The translations under genes and the position numbers were made by a program. The notes beneath the pieces were generated by a model that worked only from the letters and a program-made list of their open reading frames with translations, did no database searches and was not told the origin of the DNA. Of a stretch of 64,000 bases of DNA, positions 45,911-53,692 are shown one piece after another; positions within the stretch are counted from its first letter, which is position 1; the number at the start of each line of letters is the position of its first letter. Origin of the DNA: Bin80 sp965220935 (GTDB lineage Bacteria > Bacteroidota > Rhodothermia > Rhodothermales > Bin80); NCBI GenBank assembly GCA_965220935.1, contig OZ244857.1, forward strand, positions 806,001 to 870,000, written 5' to 3'.

Positions 45911-45944
45911 ATTGCCAAATCGAGTTCATGACTACAGGGCAGAC
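45911..45944 (-). repeat. Right terminal inverted repeat of the IS4 element
   Basis: Reverse-strand reading begins GTCTGCCCTGTAGTCATGAA; partner of 43512-43545. Its GTCTGCCCTGTAG supplies the new stop codon (TAG) of the interrupted membrane-protein gene. Confidence 0.88.
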
Positions 45945-46261
45945 CTAGCCAATAGATACACGGGAGCTAAGACATTAGCAAGTGCCGTTCCAAGAATCCC
46001 TAGCATGACAGAATTGCTCAATTGAAAGGGCTCAAATTCCAATCCATCTGCAATGAGTAGTAGAGCTACAAAAACCATGCTTACCCAGGCAGTAGTAATA
46101 AATGCTTCCGCATATTCGTATCGTTTTTTATTTTTTTCAGACTCTTCTTGCTCCCTAATCGTGTGGAGTGAATTACTTCGTGCTACCTCTTGATCAAGGG
46201 TATTAGAAATTTGATCATCTGCCGCTTTAAACTTTACGAAGTCTTCAACCTGCTCAGTCAT
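45932..46261 (-). CDS. Small two-helix membrane protein, putative toxin partner of a Panacea antitoxin; 3' end altered by IS
   Basis: 109 residues from ATG 46261 (MTEQVEDFVKFKAADDQ). A charged, probably coiled-coil N-terminus (to about residue 50) is followed by two membrane segments, FITTAWVSMVFVALLLIADG and MLGILGTALANVLAPVYLLA. Its start overlaps the end of the DUF4065 gene by 8 bp (ATGACTGA), the usual layout of translationally coupled antitoxin-toxin pairs; known Panacea partners include small membrane toxins. The last residues (ARSAL) come from the IS4 element; the original end was ARYLFNVR. Calling it a toxin is an inference from context only. A longer frame back to 46369 lies inside the antitoxin gene and is not credible. 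Confidence 0.6.
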   Translation of the reverse strand: MTEQVEDFVKFKAADDQISNTLDQEVARSNSLHTIREQEESEKNKKRYEYAEAFITTAWVSMVFVALLLIADGLEFEPFQLSNSVMLGILGTALANVLAPVYLLARSAL

Positions 46262-46731
46262 GAGATTCTCTAGCATGTATCTGAAACTCAGAGCGTATAT
46301 CCTTATCTGAGATCCTTTTTCCCCGAAATGTGAGGTTGGGATTCCAATTCTTCGCCCAACCGCCACCATCCCTGTGAGTCAACTGAATAAGTCCTTTCAC
46401 TGACATTTGCCCATAACTTTCATATACAAAATCAATTACTATTTTTTGTGTATCTCCTGCACTAAAGGGTGAAGTGTAAGGGAAACTTGAAACAACATCA
46501 GGACCGTAATACTTTAGATCATGATAGAGGCCTGGTAAGACAGGTCCATAAATCCAAGCTTCAAATTTCTGATCAATCATCGTTTCATGGTAATTAATAG
46601 TTCAGATGATACATATTGGCCAGATATAGAAGCTTGTGAATTTGTAAGTGAGTTAGTGACCAATCTGATTTTTCGCACAAATAGATGGCAACAGCACGTG
46701 TGATCTGAGAAGCTGAACTACTGTCAAGCAA
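46254..46731 (-). pseudogene. Panacea-domain (DUF4065) antitoxin-like gene, broken by a one-base frameshift
   Basis: The C-terminal part is open from 46580: FEAWIYGPVLPGLYHDLKYY, then DGGGWAKNW, which are DUF4065 hallmarks. The expected N-terminus lies directly upstream in another frame: WSLTHLQIHKLLYLANMYHL matches the typical LTxLKLQKLLYxAQ segment. One extra base near 46596-46603 separates the halves; removing it restores a frame of about 158 codons from a TTG at 46731, a normal length for the family. The Panacea domain neutralises many unrelated toxins. The frameshift may be true decay or a sequencing error. Confidence 0.75.
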
Positions 46732-46818
46732 TGAAGAGATGACGAGTGATTATTAATTCATGGGGTAGGCCGTCAACAATTTAACAAAAATTTCATTAAA
46801 TGTTTCTACCCATCAATC

Positions 46819-46842
46819 TCAGATCAAATCGATCCGTCATGA
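46819..46842 (+). repeat. Dispersed 24-bp repeat, copy C
   Basis: Forward copy beginning TCAGATCAAATCG and ending ATCCGTCATGA, one mismatch to copy B. It abuts the truncated start of the ISAzo13 remnant (coding similarity begins within about 10 bp), so it marks a junction. Confidence 0.75.
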
Positions 46843-47124
46843 ACATTAAGGGTTACCCGAGTGGATGTTCAAAGTGGAATCCCATTGAGCATCAAATTCA
46901 CCGTGAAGTCTCAAGAATTGCGCAGGAATTCCTCTCGTCGATATGTCAATCTTCTTGATCTGATCAGGGGAATCACTAAGGAAACTAGATTAACCGTAAC
47001 CGCAGATGTGTTCAAAAAAATCTACGAAACAGGCATCAAGATTCCTCCACATCAGATGGACGAACTCAATATCTACATGGACCTAATTTGTCCACAGTGG
47101 AACAATACTATAACCAACAACTAG
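46840..47124 (+). pseudogene. ISAzo13-family transposase remnant (C-terminal ~95 codons, frameshifted)
   Basis: From about 46850 one frame gives YPSGCSKWNPIEHQIHREVS, the well-known conserved block of ISAzo13-type transposases, then runs into a stop near 46955. A second frame (open 46861-47124) carries the rest: VNLLDLIRGITKETRLTVTA, KIYETGIKI and a final CPQWNNTI. A frameshift near 46920 therefore breaks the gene, and everything upstream of the GCSKWNP block is missing. Confidence 0.72.
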
Positions 47125-47171
47125 TACATACATGCGGAATAATTATGTGACCAAGTTATTTTTCGGCTGCC

Positions 47172-48329
47172 CTAAGGTTCCCAGATTCTTTCCTTGTATA
47201 GTTTAAGTTCTGACTTCAACCAGTCATGCATGGATGGAATAGGAATTGAATATCCGCGACCATCTTCTGCGATGACACCCTTCTCAATGAACATACAGAA
47301 TATACCCTCCGCTTTCTCTGTACTATGCGTTCTTTCAAGCTCTGACATGACCGTCTCCTTCTTGAAGATCTTCCCAGCGGGAAGATCAAGAATCGACTTG
47401 GCTAAACAGATAACATCTCCTCCTTCAATCCTGCGGATGCGTTGCTCGTAGTATTTGGTACGCTCAATCCTTCCCTCATGTAACACTTCGTTTAAACCTG
47501 TGGATGTTGGATGCCCCCCGTTTTCCATGAGATGGAATATCGCCGATTCTACATATGCTGCAATGTGCTGAGGCCATCCATTTGATTCCTTGGCGATTGC
47601 GCTGATCCATTCACTAATATCTCCCTTTGCTCCACCTTCGTTGGCGAGCCATGCATAAATGATGGCCCGGGTAGATCTCTCGCTCAGTGGGCCTATTTCT
47701 TCTACACACTTCATTGCTGTCCTAGATATTCCGAAAATTTCAAATGCATCCAGAGTTGTTTTCAACCCCCCAGCAAGCAAGATTACCGATTTCCCTAAGT
47801 CACCATTATGGATCTTGTTGAGTACACTCGTAACAACCCCTTTCATTTCAGACGGTACCACATCTTTGTAACCCAAAGCCTGAGCTTCATCTAGGATCAG
47901 TAGCAGAGGACTCTTGCCATCCTGTAGAATTTTCATCATTGTACGGGTGGTTCGCTGAACATCAAAACCAATATTCGCATGCCCAAGAGTCTCTGCTCCC
48001 ACCCCGACCTCTCCCTTCAACCCAGTGATTTGCGCACGACCCTTACCAAGGCAGTGCAATAGATCTCCTGGATTCCAAAGGGCAGTTGGATAAAGTTTCA
48101 CGATGTTCCAATCATCCTTTTCGGCCTGCGTCTCGCATTGATCCAACAGCGCAGTCTTGCCAGCACCAGGGGCTCCATGGATGATGAAAGTTGTTCCATC
48201 TTTCCCCCGCATAGCGCGTTTCCTAAGTGCTCTAAAATTATTTAGAACGCTGGTTCGCCCGCGAAAGTGTGGGGTAGGTCCACGGTCAAACGCACTAGGC
48301 CCAGGTAGTACGCTTTCCTTTTTTGACAT
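47172..48329 (-). CDS. AAA/STAND-like ATPase of unknown role
   Basis: 385 residues, intact. Residues 23-59 contain FRGRTSVLNNF and Walker A GAPGAGKT (52-59); Walker B is LLLILDEAQALG near 141, and a sensor-like VILLAGG follows. The FRGR...Walker A spacing is that of the AAA-type ATPases used as helpers by plasmid, phage and transposon systems and as sensors in some defence systems. The last ~120 residues seem to be a winged-helix end (GKIFKKETVMSELERTH). It stands alone between repeat copies C and D, without an obvious partner gene. I cannot assign a function. Confidence 0.6.
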   Translation of the reverse strand: MSKKESVLPGPSAFDRGPTPHFRGRTSVLNNFRALRKRAMRGKDGTTFIIHGAPGAGKTALLDQCETQAEKDDWNIVKLYPTALWNPGDLLHCLGKGRAQITGLKGEVGVGAETLGHANIGFDVQRTTRTMMKILQDGKSPLLLILDEAQALGYKDVVPSEMKGVVTSVLNKIHNGDLGKSVILLAGGLKTTLDAFEIFGISRTAMKCVEEIGPLSERSTRAIIYAWLANEGGAKGDISEWISAIAKESNGWPQHIAAYVESAIFHLMENGGHPTSTGLNEVLHEGRIERTKYYEQRIRRIEGGDVICLAKSILDLPAGKIFKKETVMSELERTHSTEKAEGIFCMFIEKGVIAEDGRGYSIPIPSMHDWLKSELKLYKERIWEP

Positions 48330-48531
48330 TAGGAATGAATGCTGTGATGGTTAGCGCTTCATTCAGTCAACTCTACATATCTTCATAGGTTCACCAAGAA
48401 TTACCTCGTGACGAATATCTGACTTAACATTGGCAAATTTTTTGTATCGTAGTTGTTGAACGTCAAAACAAATTAAAGTCAAACCCAAAACTTTTTACAA
48501 TCTGTGGTTGCATAGTTAGAAGTTGTAGTTC

Positions 48532-48565
48532 ATGGAGGCGGAGCAACGCGCTGCTCCGCCTCCAT
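48532..48565. repeat. Perfect 14-bp inverted repeat (hairpin)
   Basis: Arms ATGGAGGCGGAGCA and TGCTCCGCCTCCAT with a 6-base loop ACGCGC. The right arm is followed by AAAAG rather than a T run on the plus strand, and the left arm is preceded by AGTTC, so it is not a textbook terminator in either direction. It could be an element end or a transcript-stabilising structure. Confidence 0.7.
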
Positions 48566-48785
48566 AAAAGCGATAAAGTTTGGTCCGTATCTGTTATATC
48601 TTTGGCCTGCCAGACACGGATAACAGCAGGCAAAATTGAGATGCATAATGGGGATCTTCGTTGACTCATGCTTATTAAGCGACTTCAGTCTCGGTTGAGG
48701 ATTCTGTCCCCATACGGCACTGCGCAACTTCAGGTCAATAGCTGGGGAGATTGAGTTCCAACATGACGCAATGGTGCACTATCCG

Positions 48786-48819
48786 ATAATATTCATGACG
48801 GGGCGATGTGATCTGAGAA
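48786..48819 (-). repeat. Dispersed 24-bp repeat, copy D
   Basis: Reverse-orientation copy. The plus strand reads ATAATATTCATGACGGGGCG and then ATGTGATCTGAGAA. The core at 48793-48816 differs from copy B at two positions. It is inverted relative to copy C, so C and D enclose the ATPase block as inverted repeats. Confidence 0.72.
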
Positions 48820-49046
48820 TTGATCATTTCTCAGATATAGTGCCTGCTAAAAAACCTATATTTGGCAGAATTTGGAAAATATTAGGGATTGAACGTTCAT
48901 ATGTTTATGGTGTTTGGCGTCGTAGTGTCTGTTTGATGGGTTTCAAAATTCGAAACTTTCGTTTGATTGGGTGATATCATCCGTAAAGTAAGGGTTTGTG
49001 GGCAGACTATCCACAGGATTCAAAAAATCTTCAACATCATTTAACA

Positions 49047-50480
49047 ATGCGAACACAAATTAATTTTGCCCCGACACTGGGGATGAACCCCATTGAGGAT
49101 CTTTTCGTAGATCCTAAGTCCAGAGACGATATTCCCCGAATGATCTTAGCCTTGCAGTCCATCTGGATGAATTGTGATCTTCGGGATCAGATTGTAACCT
49201 ACCTCCAGAAGGTAATTGAAGAGGGCACGGATCAGAACACCTGGGTTAAATGACTGGCGCATCTTCGTACTCGCGGATTGGATTGCGACTTTGACCGAAC
49301 TGGCCAATAAACACAGCGATATCCGCATCTTGTTACAAAATGATGCCACTGAATTCAACCGTGAGTCTTTGTATCGTATGGAGACGATCGTTACTAATGT
49401 GGGTTTGATCACAGAAGAGGTTTGGGCGGATCTCAATCGGATGATCGTTGATCATGGGTTAGAGGTCTTTGGGGTTGCATCGGATGCTCCTTTGGAAGCG
49501 CGGACGGATTCGTATGTGGTGGAAACCCATGTTGTTTGGTTATTACGCGATTCAATCATCCTGGCCATGCAGCTTGGGCCTGGGAGGCCTTCAATTTGGG
49601 GGCGTACGACACTGGCGTCAGTTAAAGCACTTGATCATTACGGTTAACAATGCCTATTTGGAGATCAACACCACCAAGAAGCGTGAGACGAATCCAGATC
49701 TGGTCTTAGCCTTGATTGTTACTATCGGATTCAGAAGTGTAGACTGGTCTTGGATAAGATCAAGGAACTTGCCCCAAGTTCAAGTCGGATTGCGCCATTA
49801 GAAAAGGCGATTGAGCAGTTCAATCGGTTGGTAGATTTGGTTCATGTGATAGAGGGGGAAAAGATTCCCAATGCAGAGAAGTTATTATCGCCGAGCATAC
49901 ACGTTGGATTGTCAAGGGCAAGGCCATGTCTAATCAGGTGGAGTTGGGGGTTCCCGTCGCGATCACCCAATGTCAACATGGCTTGATTCTGGGATGGGAG
50001 ATCATGTGGACGCAATCAGATGTAGATATGACCATTGAGATCGCCACCAAGTATAGGACAGAGTTTGAAAACCTTGGATCCATGAGTTTTGATCGCGGAT
50101 TTTGGTCGACTCAGAATTTTGAGGCATTAAGCGCTCTGGATATAGAGGTTATTCTTCCCAAATAGGGCTATAAGAACAAGGCAGAGCGCGAAAGAGAATC
50201 GGCGGAAACGTCGGCAACATGCGCAGATTGAGTCCTGCATCAACTCTGGCATGGTGGTGCACATATTCGTACCAAAGGAGGTAAGGCGGGGTTTGCGCGA
50301 AGCATCGGCGCAAGTGTGGTCGCCACGAATTTGTGTTGAATCGGGAGGATGTTGATGGCCCGACACCGAGAGCCGTTTCGCCAAGCGGCGTAAAAGTCTG
50401 GTCACAAAAAAAATACTCCACCATTGGAGGTGGGAAAGGTGCGTCCGTGCGACAGAGATTTTAGGCAAAATCGGTGGACT
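49047..50480 (+). pseudogene. ISNCY-family transposase, degenerate copy 1
   Basis: A nearly full-length transposase can be pieced together from several frames: MRTQINFAPTLGMNPIEDLF and PKSRDDIPRMILALQSIW (49047-49250), DWRIFVLADWIATLTELANK and TDSYVVETHVVWL (about 49250-49560), HWRQLKHLIITVNNAYLEIN (about 49610-49700), EQFNRLVDLVHVIEG (about 49815-49860), and WIVKGKAMSNQVELGVPVAI to FDRGFWSTQNFEALSALDI (about 49905-50160). After this an in-frame TAG and further breaks occur. At least four frameshifts are needed, so it is dead. It is related to, but clearly diverged from, the copy at 50702. Confidence 0.7.
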
Positions 50481-50486
50481 ATGTAG

Positions 50487-51782
50487 TATCTGTCCGAAAA
50501 ATAAATTAGGAATGATGAAGCGCCTATTCGCATGAGTTTATAGCCTCAAAAAATCTTTTTTAGGTGCGAAGATTTTGCGGCCATTTTCTAGATTACGCGT
50601 TAAAGGTACGATAAATGGGGGGTTTTCAGCATAAACCCTGCCATTTTTCACCTTAAACCTACACATCTTCGAAAATCTTCGGAGTAAACTAACATGTAAT
50701 TATGAGAAAAATTTATGATTTTCAGTCCGCACGGAAAGGCAGAAAGCATGCCTACAGAAAGGGTTATGTTCAAGCCTACTTGGACCGTTGTGACAAGATC
50801 CGTCTGAAAGCCGTTCGGCTTCTTGACTTGATTGAAGCAAAAAGGTTGGAGATCGTTGCACGGCAAACGTCAGGACAATGTTTGAAGAAAGAGGTAGAGT
50901 TGTTAGAGGACTTGAAGACCGCCAAGCACGAGATATCATTTGACTATCTGATCATGTTTTCAGATCAAATCACCCGTCGGATTCTTCGGGGCGAAACGAT
51001 TGAACACGCGGAGAAAGTCTTTTCCATATTCAAGCCATTTACGCGTTGGATTGTTAAGGGCAAGGTAGGGATTGAGTTAGGGGTTCCTGTAGCTGTGGTA
51101 GAAGATGAACATCAGTTTATCTTGGGGCATGGGGTTCTGTGGAATGGGACCGACAAAGATATCACGGTAGAGTTGATCAGAGAGGTGCAAGAGCAGTTTC
51201 CAGAGTTCAATCTGACCTGTTCGTTTGATCGGTCTTTTTATAGTCCTGTGGTGCGACAAGAGTTGGATACGATGTTAGAGGTCACAGCGATGCCAAGTAA
51301 GGGGAATCCGACCAAAGCGGAACAAGAGCGTCAGAGTACACCAGACTACAAGGAAGCGCGGAAGGGACATTCGGCCGTGGAATCGTGTATGAATAATCTT
51401 AACCATCGGAGGATGGATGTGGTACGAGAGGTCAAACCAGAAGCGTTTGCGCGGGCGGTTGCACTATCGGTGCTGAGCGCAAACATCCATCGGTTAGGAA
51501 CCATTATTCTTGAACAGGCGCGGAAGCAGCGACAGCGATACCGACGCGCGGCGTAAGCCAATCACGAAATTAGAGAAAGGTAAAAAGTGGTCATCTGGGG
51601 CTAACTGGGAGAGGTGCGTCTCAGACCCAGAAAATGGCAATATACAATTGCCATTATTCCAGTTTACACCCTTAAAAACAATCGTCAAGTAGCAATCTGT
51701 GCAGAGTAAAGCAACACTTTGTCCAACATATGCCCCCCAGCGGAGTTCAAAAAATCACGAAACGGCATTTTTCGGACGGACA
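50487..51782 (+). mobile_element. ISNCY-like element, copy 2, with intact ends but a shortened transposase (1296 bp)
   Basis: Terminal inverted repeats of 16 bp match at 14 positions: TATCTGTCCGAAAAAT at 50487-50502 and, on the reverse strand, TGTCCGTCCGAAAAAT at 51767-51782. Between them lie about 200 bp of leader and a single open transposase frame lacking the usual N-terminal half. No unambiguous target duplication was found. It sits against, or inside, the 3' end of degenerate copy 1. Confidence 0.65.
50702..51556 (+). CDS. ISNCY-family transposase, internally shortened (284 residues)
   Basis: An open frame from ATG 50702. It begins MRKIYDFQ, the start-like motif of ISNCY transposases, then passes directly into the middle of the family pattern (AYRKGYVQAYLDRCDKIRLK). 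It continues through HAEKVFSIFKPFTRWIVKGK, VAVVEDEHQFILGHGV, FDRSFYSPVVRQEL, and HSAVESCMNNLNHRRMDVVR to the end. Full-length relatives have about 430-500 residues, so roughly 150-200 residues with the first catalytic region appear to be lost by an in-frame deletion. It is therefore probably inactive alone, although the frame is clean. Confidence 0.65.
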   Translation: MRKIYDFQSARKGRKHAYRKGYVQAYLDRCDKIRLKAVRLLDLIEAKRLEIVARQTSGQCLKKEVELLEDLKTAKHEISFDYLIMFSDQITRRILRGETIEHAEKVFSIFKPFTRWIVKGKVGIELGVPVAVVEDEHQFILGHGVLWNGTDKDITVELIREVQEQFPEFNLTCSFDRSFYSPVVRQELDTMLEVTAMPSKGNPTKAEQERQSTPDYKEARKGHSAVESCMNNLNHRRMDVVREVKPEAFARAVALSVLSANIHRLGTIILEQARKQRQRYRRAA

Positions 51783-51983
51783 CTATCTATATAAAATAAT
51801 GGCGCTTCATGATGGTTTGTAAGCCTTTGTTGCATGAATACGTCTTTAGTCTGCGTGATCTCAGTTTGCATGCGTGTCAGGTCTCGTCGCAATAATGTCT
51901 ATCAACGACTAATTGTTTTTGTATTGGCATCACTATGCCCTGATTTTGACTGACTCAAATCATCAATTTCTAAGTTACGTTTC

Positions 51984-52841
51984 ATGAAATCATCACGCCG
52001 CCAGTTCATTCAGCGTCCATTGGGGGCCCTATTGCGGTCAGTGAGTCATCGTGAAGGGACGATGCAATTTGGGTTAGTGACCTATTTGTGGGGTAGAGAC
52101 TGGACGCTTCCCGAGCTCATTCACAACTGTCATGAGGCGGGGGTTAAGGGGGTTGAGTTAAGAACAGAGCATGCTCATGGAGTAGAGGTTACTCTCTCTA
52201 ATTCTAGTCGGCTTGCTGTGCAAAGCCAATTTGCAGATAGTGATGTGGTCTTGGTTGGATTAGGGACAAACTGGTCTTTTCACCATCAGGACGCGACACT
52301 TCTTGCCCATTCCATCAGTCAAGCCAAAGCATCTATCGTTTTAGCCCATGATGTGGGAGCGAGTGGAATCAAAGTTAAACCAGATGCTCTTCCAGATGGT
52401 GCCCCTCATGAGCAGACGATTGCTCAGATTGGACGCGCACTTCGAACTCTTGGACAATTTGGAGCGGATTATGGACAGCAAATTCGGCTTGAGGTTCATG
52501 GTTACTTAACAGATCAATTGTCCATTATTCGCAGGATCATGGATGCAACGAACGACTCTAATGTGCGGGTATGTTGGAATTGTAATGATACAGACCTGAA
52601 AGAATCTGGATTGGTTGACAATTTCCATCTCGTTCGGCGGGATTTTGGGCATACAGTCCATGTGCGTGAACTTGATAGCAAAACCTACCCATATCGCCAG
52701 CTTTTTAATCTCCTAATAGAATCTAAATGTTCTGAATGGGTGTTGTTAGAGGCAAGGACAAACCCATCAGACAAAGTTGCTGCGTTACGCCATCAACGCT
52801 CTTTATTTGATGCATTAATCAAGTTGTCTCAGCAGGGCTAA
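51984..52841 (+). CDS. Sugar phosphate isomerase/epimerase-like TIM-barrel protein
   Basis: 285 residues. The N-terminus has twin arginines (SRRQFIQ) typical of proteins with a Tat signal in this phylum, but the hydrophobic stretch after it is weak, so export is uncertain. From residue 28 an AP-endonuclease-2-like (xylose isomerase-like) barrel is seen: MQFGLVTYLWG, HEAGVKGVELRTEHAHGVEV, IRLEVHG with a metal-binding Glu near 167, WNCNDTD, and HVREL with His near 224. The substrate is unknown. It is a single gene, followed by the hairpin shared with tmRNA. Confidence 0.75.
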   Translation: MKSSRRQFIQRPLGALLRSVSHREGTMQFGLVTYLWGRDWTLPELIHNCHEAGVKGVELRTEHAHGVEVTLSNSSRLAVQSQFADSDVVLVGLGTNWSFHHQDATLLAHSISQAKASIVLAHDVGASGIKVKPDALPDGAPHEQTIAQIGRALRTLGQFGADYGQQIRLEVHGYLTDQLSIIRRIMDATNDSNVRVCWNCNDTDLKESGLVDNFHLVRRDFGHTVHVRELDSKTYPYRQLFNLLIESKCSEWVLLEARTNPSDKVAALRHQRSLFDALIKLSQQG

Positions 52842-52861
52842 TCACAGACCGTTTTAAACTA

Positions 52862-52888
52862 AGAAACGCTCGCACTACGAGCGTTTCT
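52862..52888. terminator. Hairpin between the TIM-barrel gene and tmRNA (probable bidirectional terminator)
   Basis: Perfect 11-bp stem AGAAACGCTCG / CGAGCGTTTCT with a 5-base loop CACTA, placed 20 bp after the TIM-barrel stop and 4 bp beyond the tmRNA 3' end. Weak T/A flanks on both sides would let it serve both converging transcripts. Confidence 0.75.
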
Positions 52889-52891
52889 GTG

Positions 52892-53257
52892 TGGAGATGC
52901 CGGGAATCGAACCCGGGTCCGAAAGGACGAGCAGACAAGCATCTACATGCTTAGATTGCACTTTAAATCTTGCCAAACTCATGGCGTGCAATCAGTGCCG
53001 AGCTTAGCGAAGGCTGATTAAATATCCTATCTGACATTCAGCCGGTATCTCAGATAGGGGTGCTCACTTAGTCAATGCCTTTCATACCACCGTGAGCGGA
53101 GCATGTCTGAAAGACAGATAGCGGGTTTATGCCGCCATCGCGTACGAGTAATCGTTCGCAGTTACAAGTTTTCTGACGTAATTTGCGAGCCCAAGTCAGA
53201 TTGGCTCGACATGCAACTTGTTGGACGATACCATTCGTCGAAAACCTGATCATCCCC
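52892..53257 (-). ncRNA. ssrA: Transfer-messenger RNA (tmRNA)
   Basis: A 366-nt one-piece tmRNA. The 5' end reads GGGGATGATCAGGTTTTCGA, the standard tmRNA opening; its first seven bases pair with CATCTCC at the 3' end (one G-U), and the T arm is GGACCCGGGTTCGATTCCCG. The 3' CCA is not encoded (the sequence after discriminator A is CAC). The tag frame at 53127-53159 reads GCG AAC GAT TAC TCG TAC GCG ATG GCG GCA TAA, giving ANDYSYAMAA and a stop; the AA end is the usual protease signal. It rescues stalled ribosomes with SmpB, which is not in the window. An 80-codon frame across it is not a gene. Confidence 0.95.
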
Positions 53258-53692
53258 ATAAATTTAAACGTGTTACGCAATATAAGGCGATAGGTTGCAT
53301 TACAGGCCAATTACAACTAAATGTGTGATAATCTATCTATTAACCCTATATTTATTAGGGTTTATTTGATTTTAGATTTTGTGTGGGTGTCTCCAGTAAA
53401 TTGTTTTTGTTTAGAATTCATTGCAGACCAATAGTTTCGCGCCAATGACTGCAACACTGTGACTGCTCTTCATCCATCAAGTATGGATCAATGTCATGTA
53501 TTGGTTATCAAAACATCTATTATGAAAATGTATAGATTAAATGATATTCTGGTAGTCTTGAGTATCGTACGGGTTTAAATGCAAAATCATTTGCTTTCAA
53601 CAACATGAATGGATCACTCCCAAGAGTAAGCAACTAATATTGAATGGAACTATTCGGTCATTCAAGCTAATGACCACTCATGATAAACGACG
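53258..53692. other. Intergenic region between tmRNA and the copper ATPase gene
   Basis: 435 bp, AT-rich, holding the divergent promoters of ssrA and copA. I found no conserved ORF and no clear CueR- or CsoR-type operator. Confidence 0.4.

Larger units (their letters stand above)
43512..45944 (-). mobile_element. IS4-family insertion sequence with DruA-domain transposase, 2433 bp
   Basis: A complete-looking element. Its 34-bp terminal inverted repeats (43512-43545 and 45911-45944) agree at 30 positions; both contain TCTGCCCTGTAGTCA and end in GATTTGGCAAT. A CTAG at 43508-43511 and again at 45945-45948 is the likely 4-bp target duplication. One intact transposase gene fills the element. Joining the flanks across one CTAG restores the reading frame of the interrupted membrane-protein gene, which confirms the boundaries. 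Confidence 0.9.
48330..49046. other. 717-bp gene-free stretch with a strong hairpin and repeat D
   Basis: No conserved ORF is visible. It carries a 14-bp perfect GC-rich hairpin (48532-48565) and copy D of the dispersed repeat (48786-48809). The short frames in it lack any family resemblance. Confidence 0.5.

Noticed and set aside
45932..46369. Longer 145-codon form of the small membrane protein
   Set aside because: The extra 36 residues are out-of-frame sequence of the DUF4065 gene; the coupled start at 46261 fits better.
49216..50165. Several separate short plus-strand genes
   Set aside because: Read together in successive frames they form one degraded ISNCY transposase, so they were merged into a single pseudogene.
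52892..52960. Possible tRNA suggested by the T-arm sequence
   Set aside because: The T arm and acceptor stem belong to tmRNA, whose 5' partner is 360 nt away; no anticodon arm fits.
53068..53310. 80-codon minus-strand open frame
   Set aside because: It overlaps the tmRNA almost entirely; the RNA structure explains the sequence and the translation resembles nothing.
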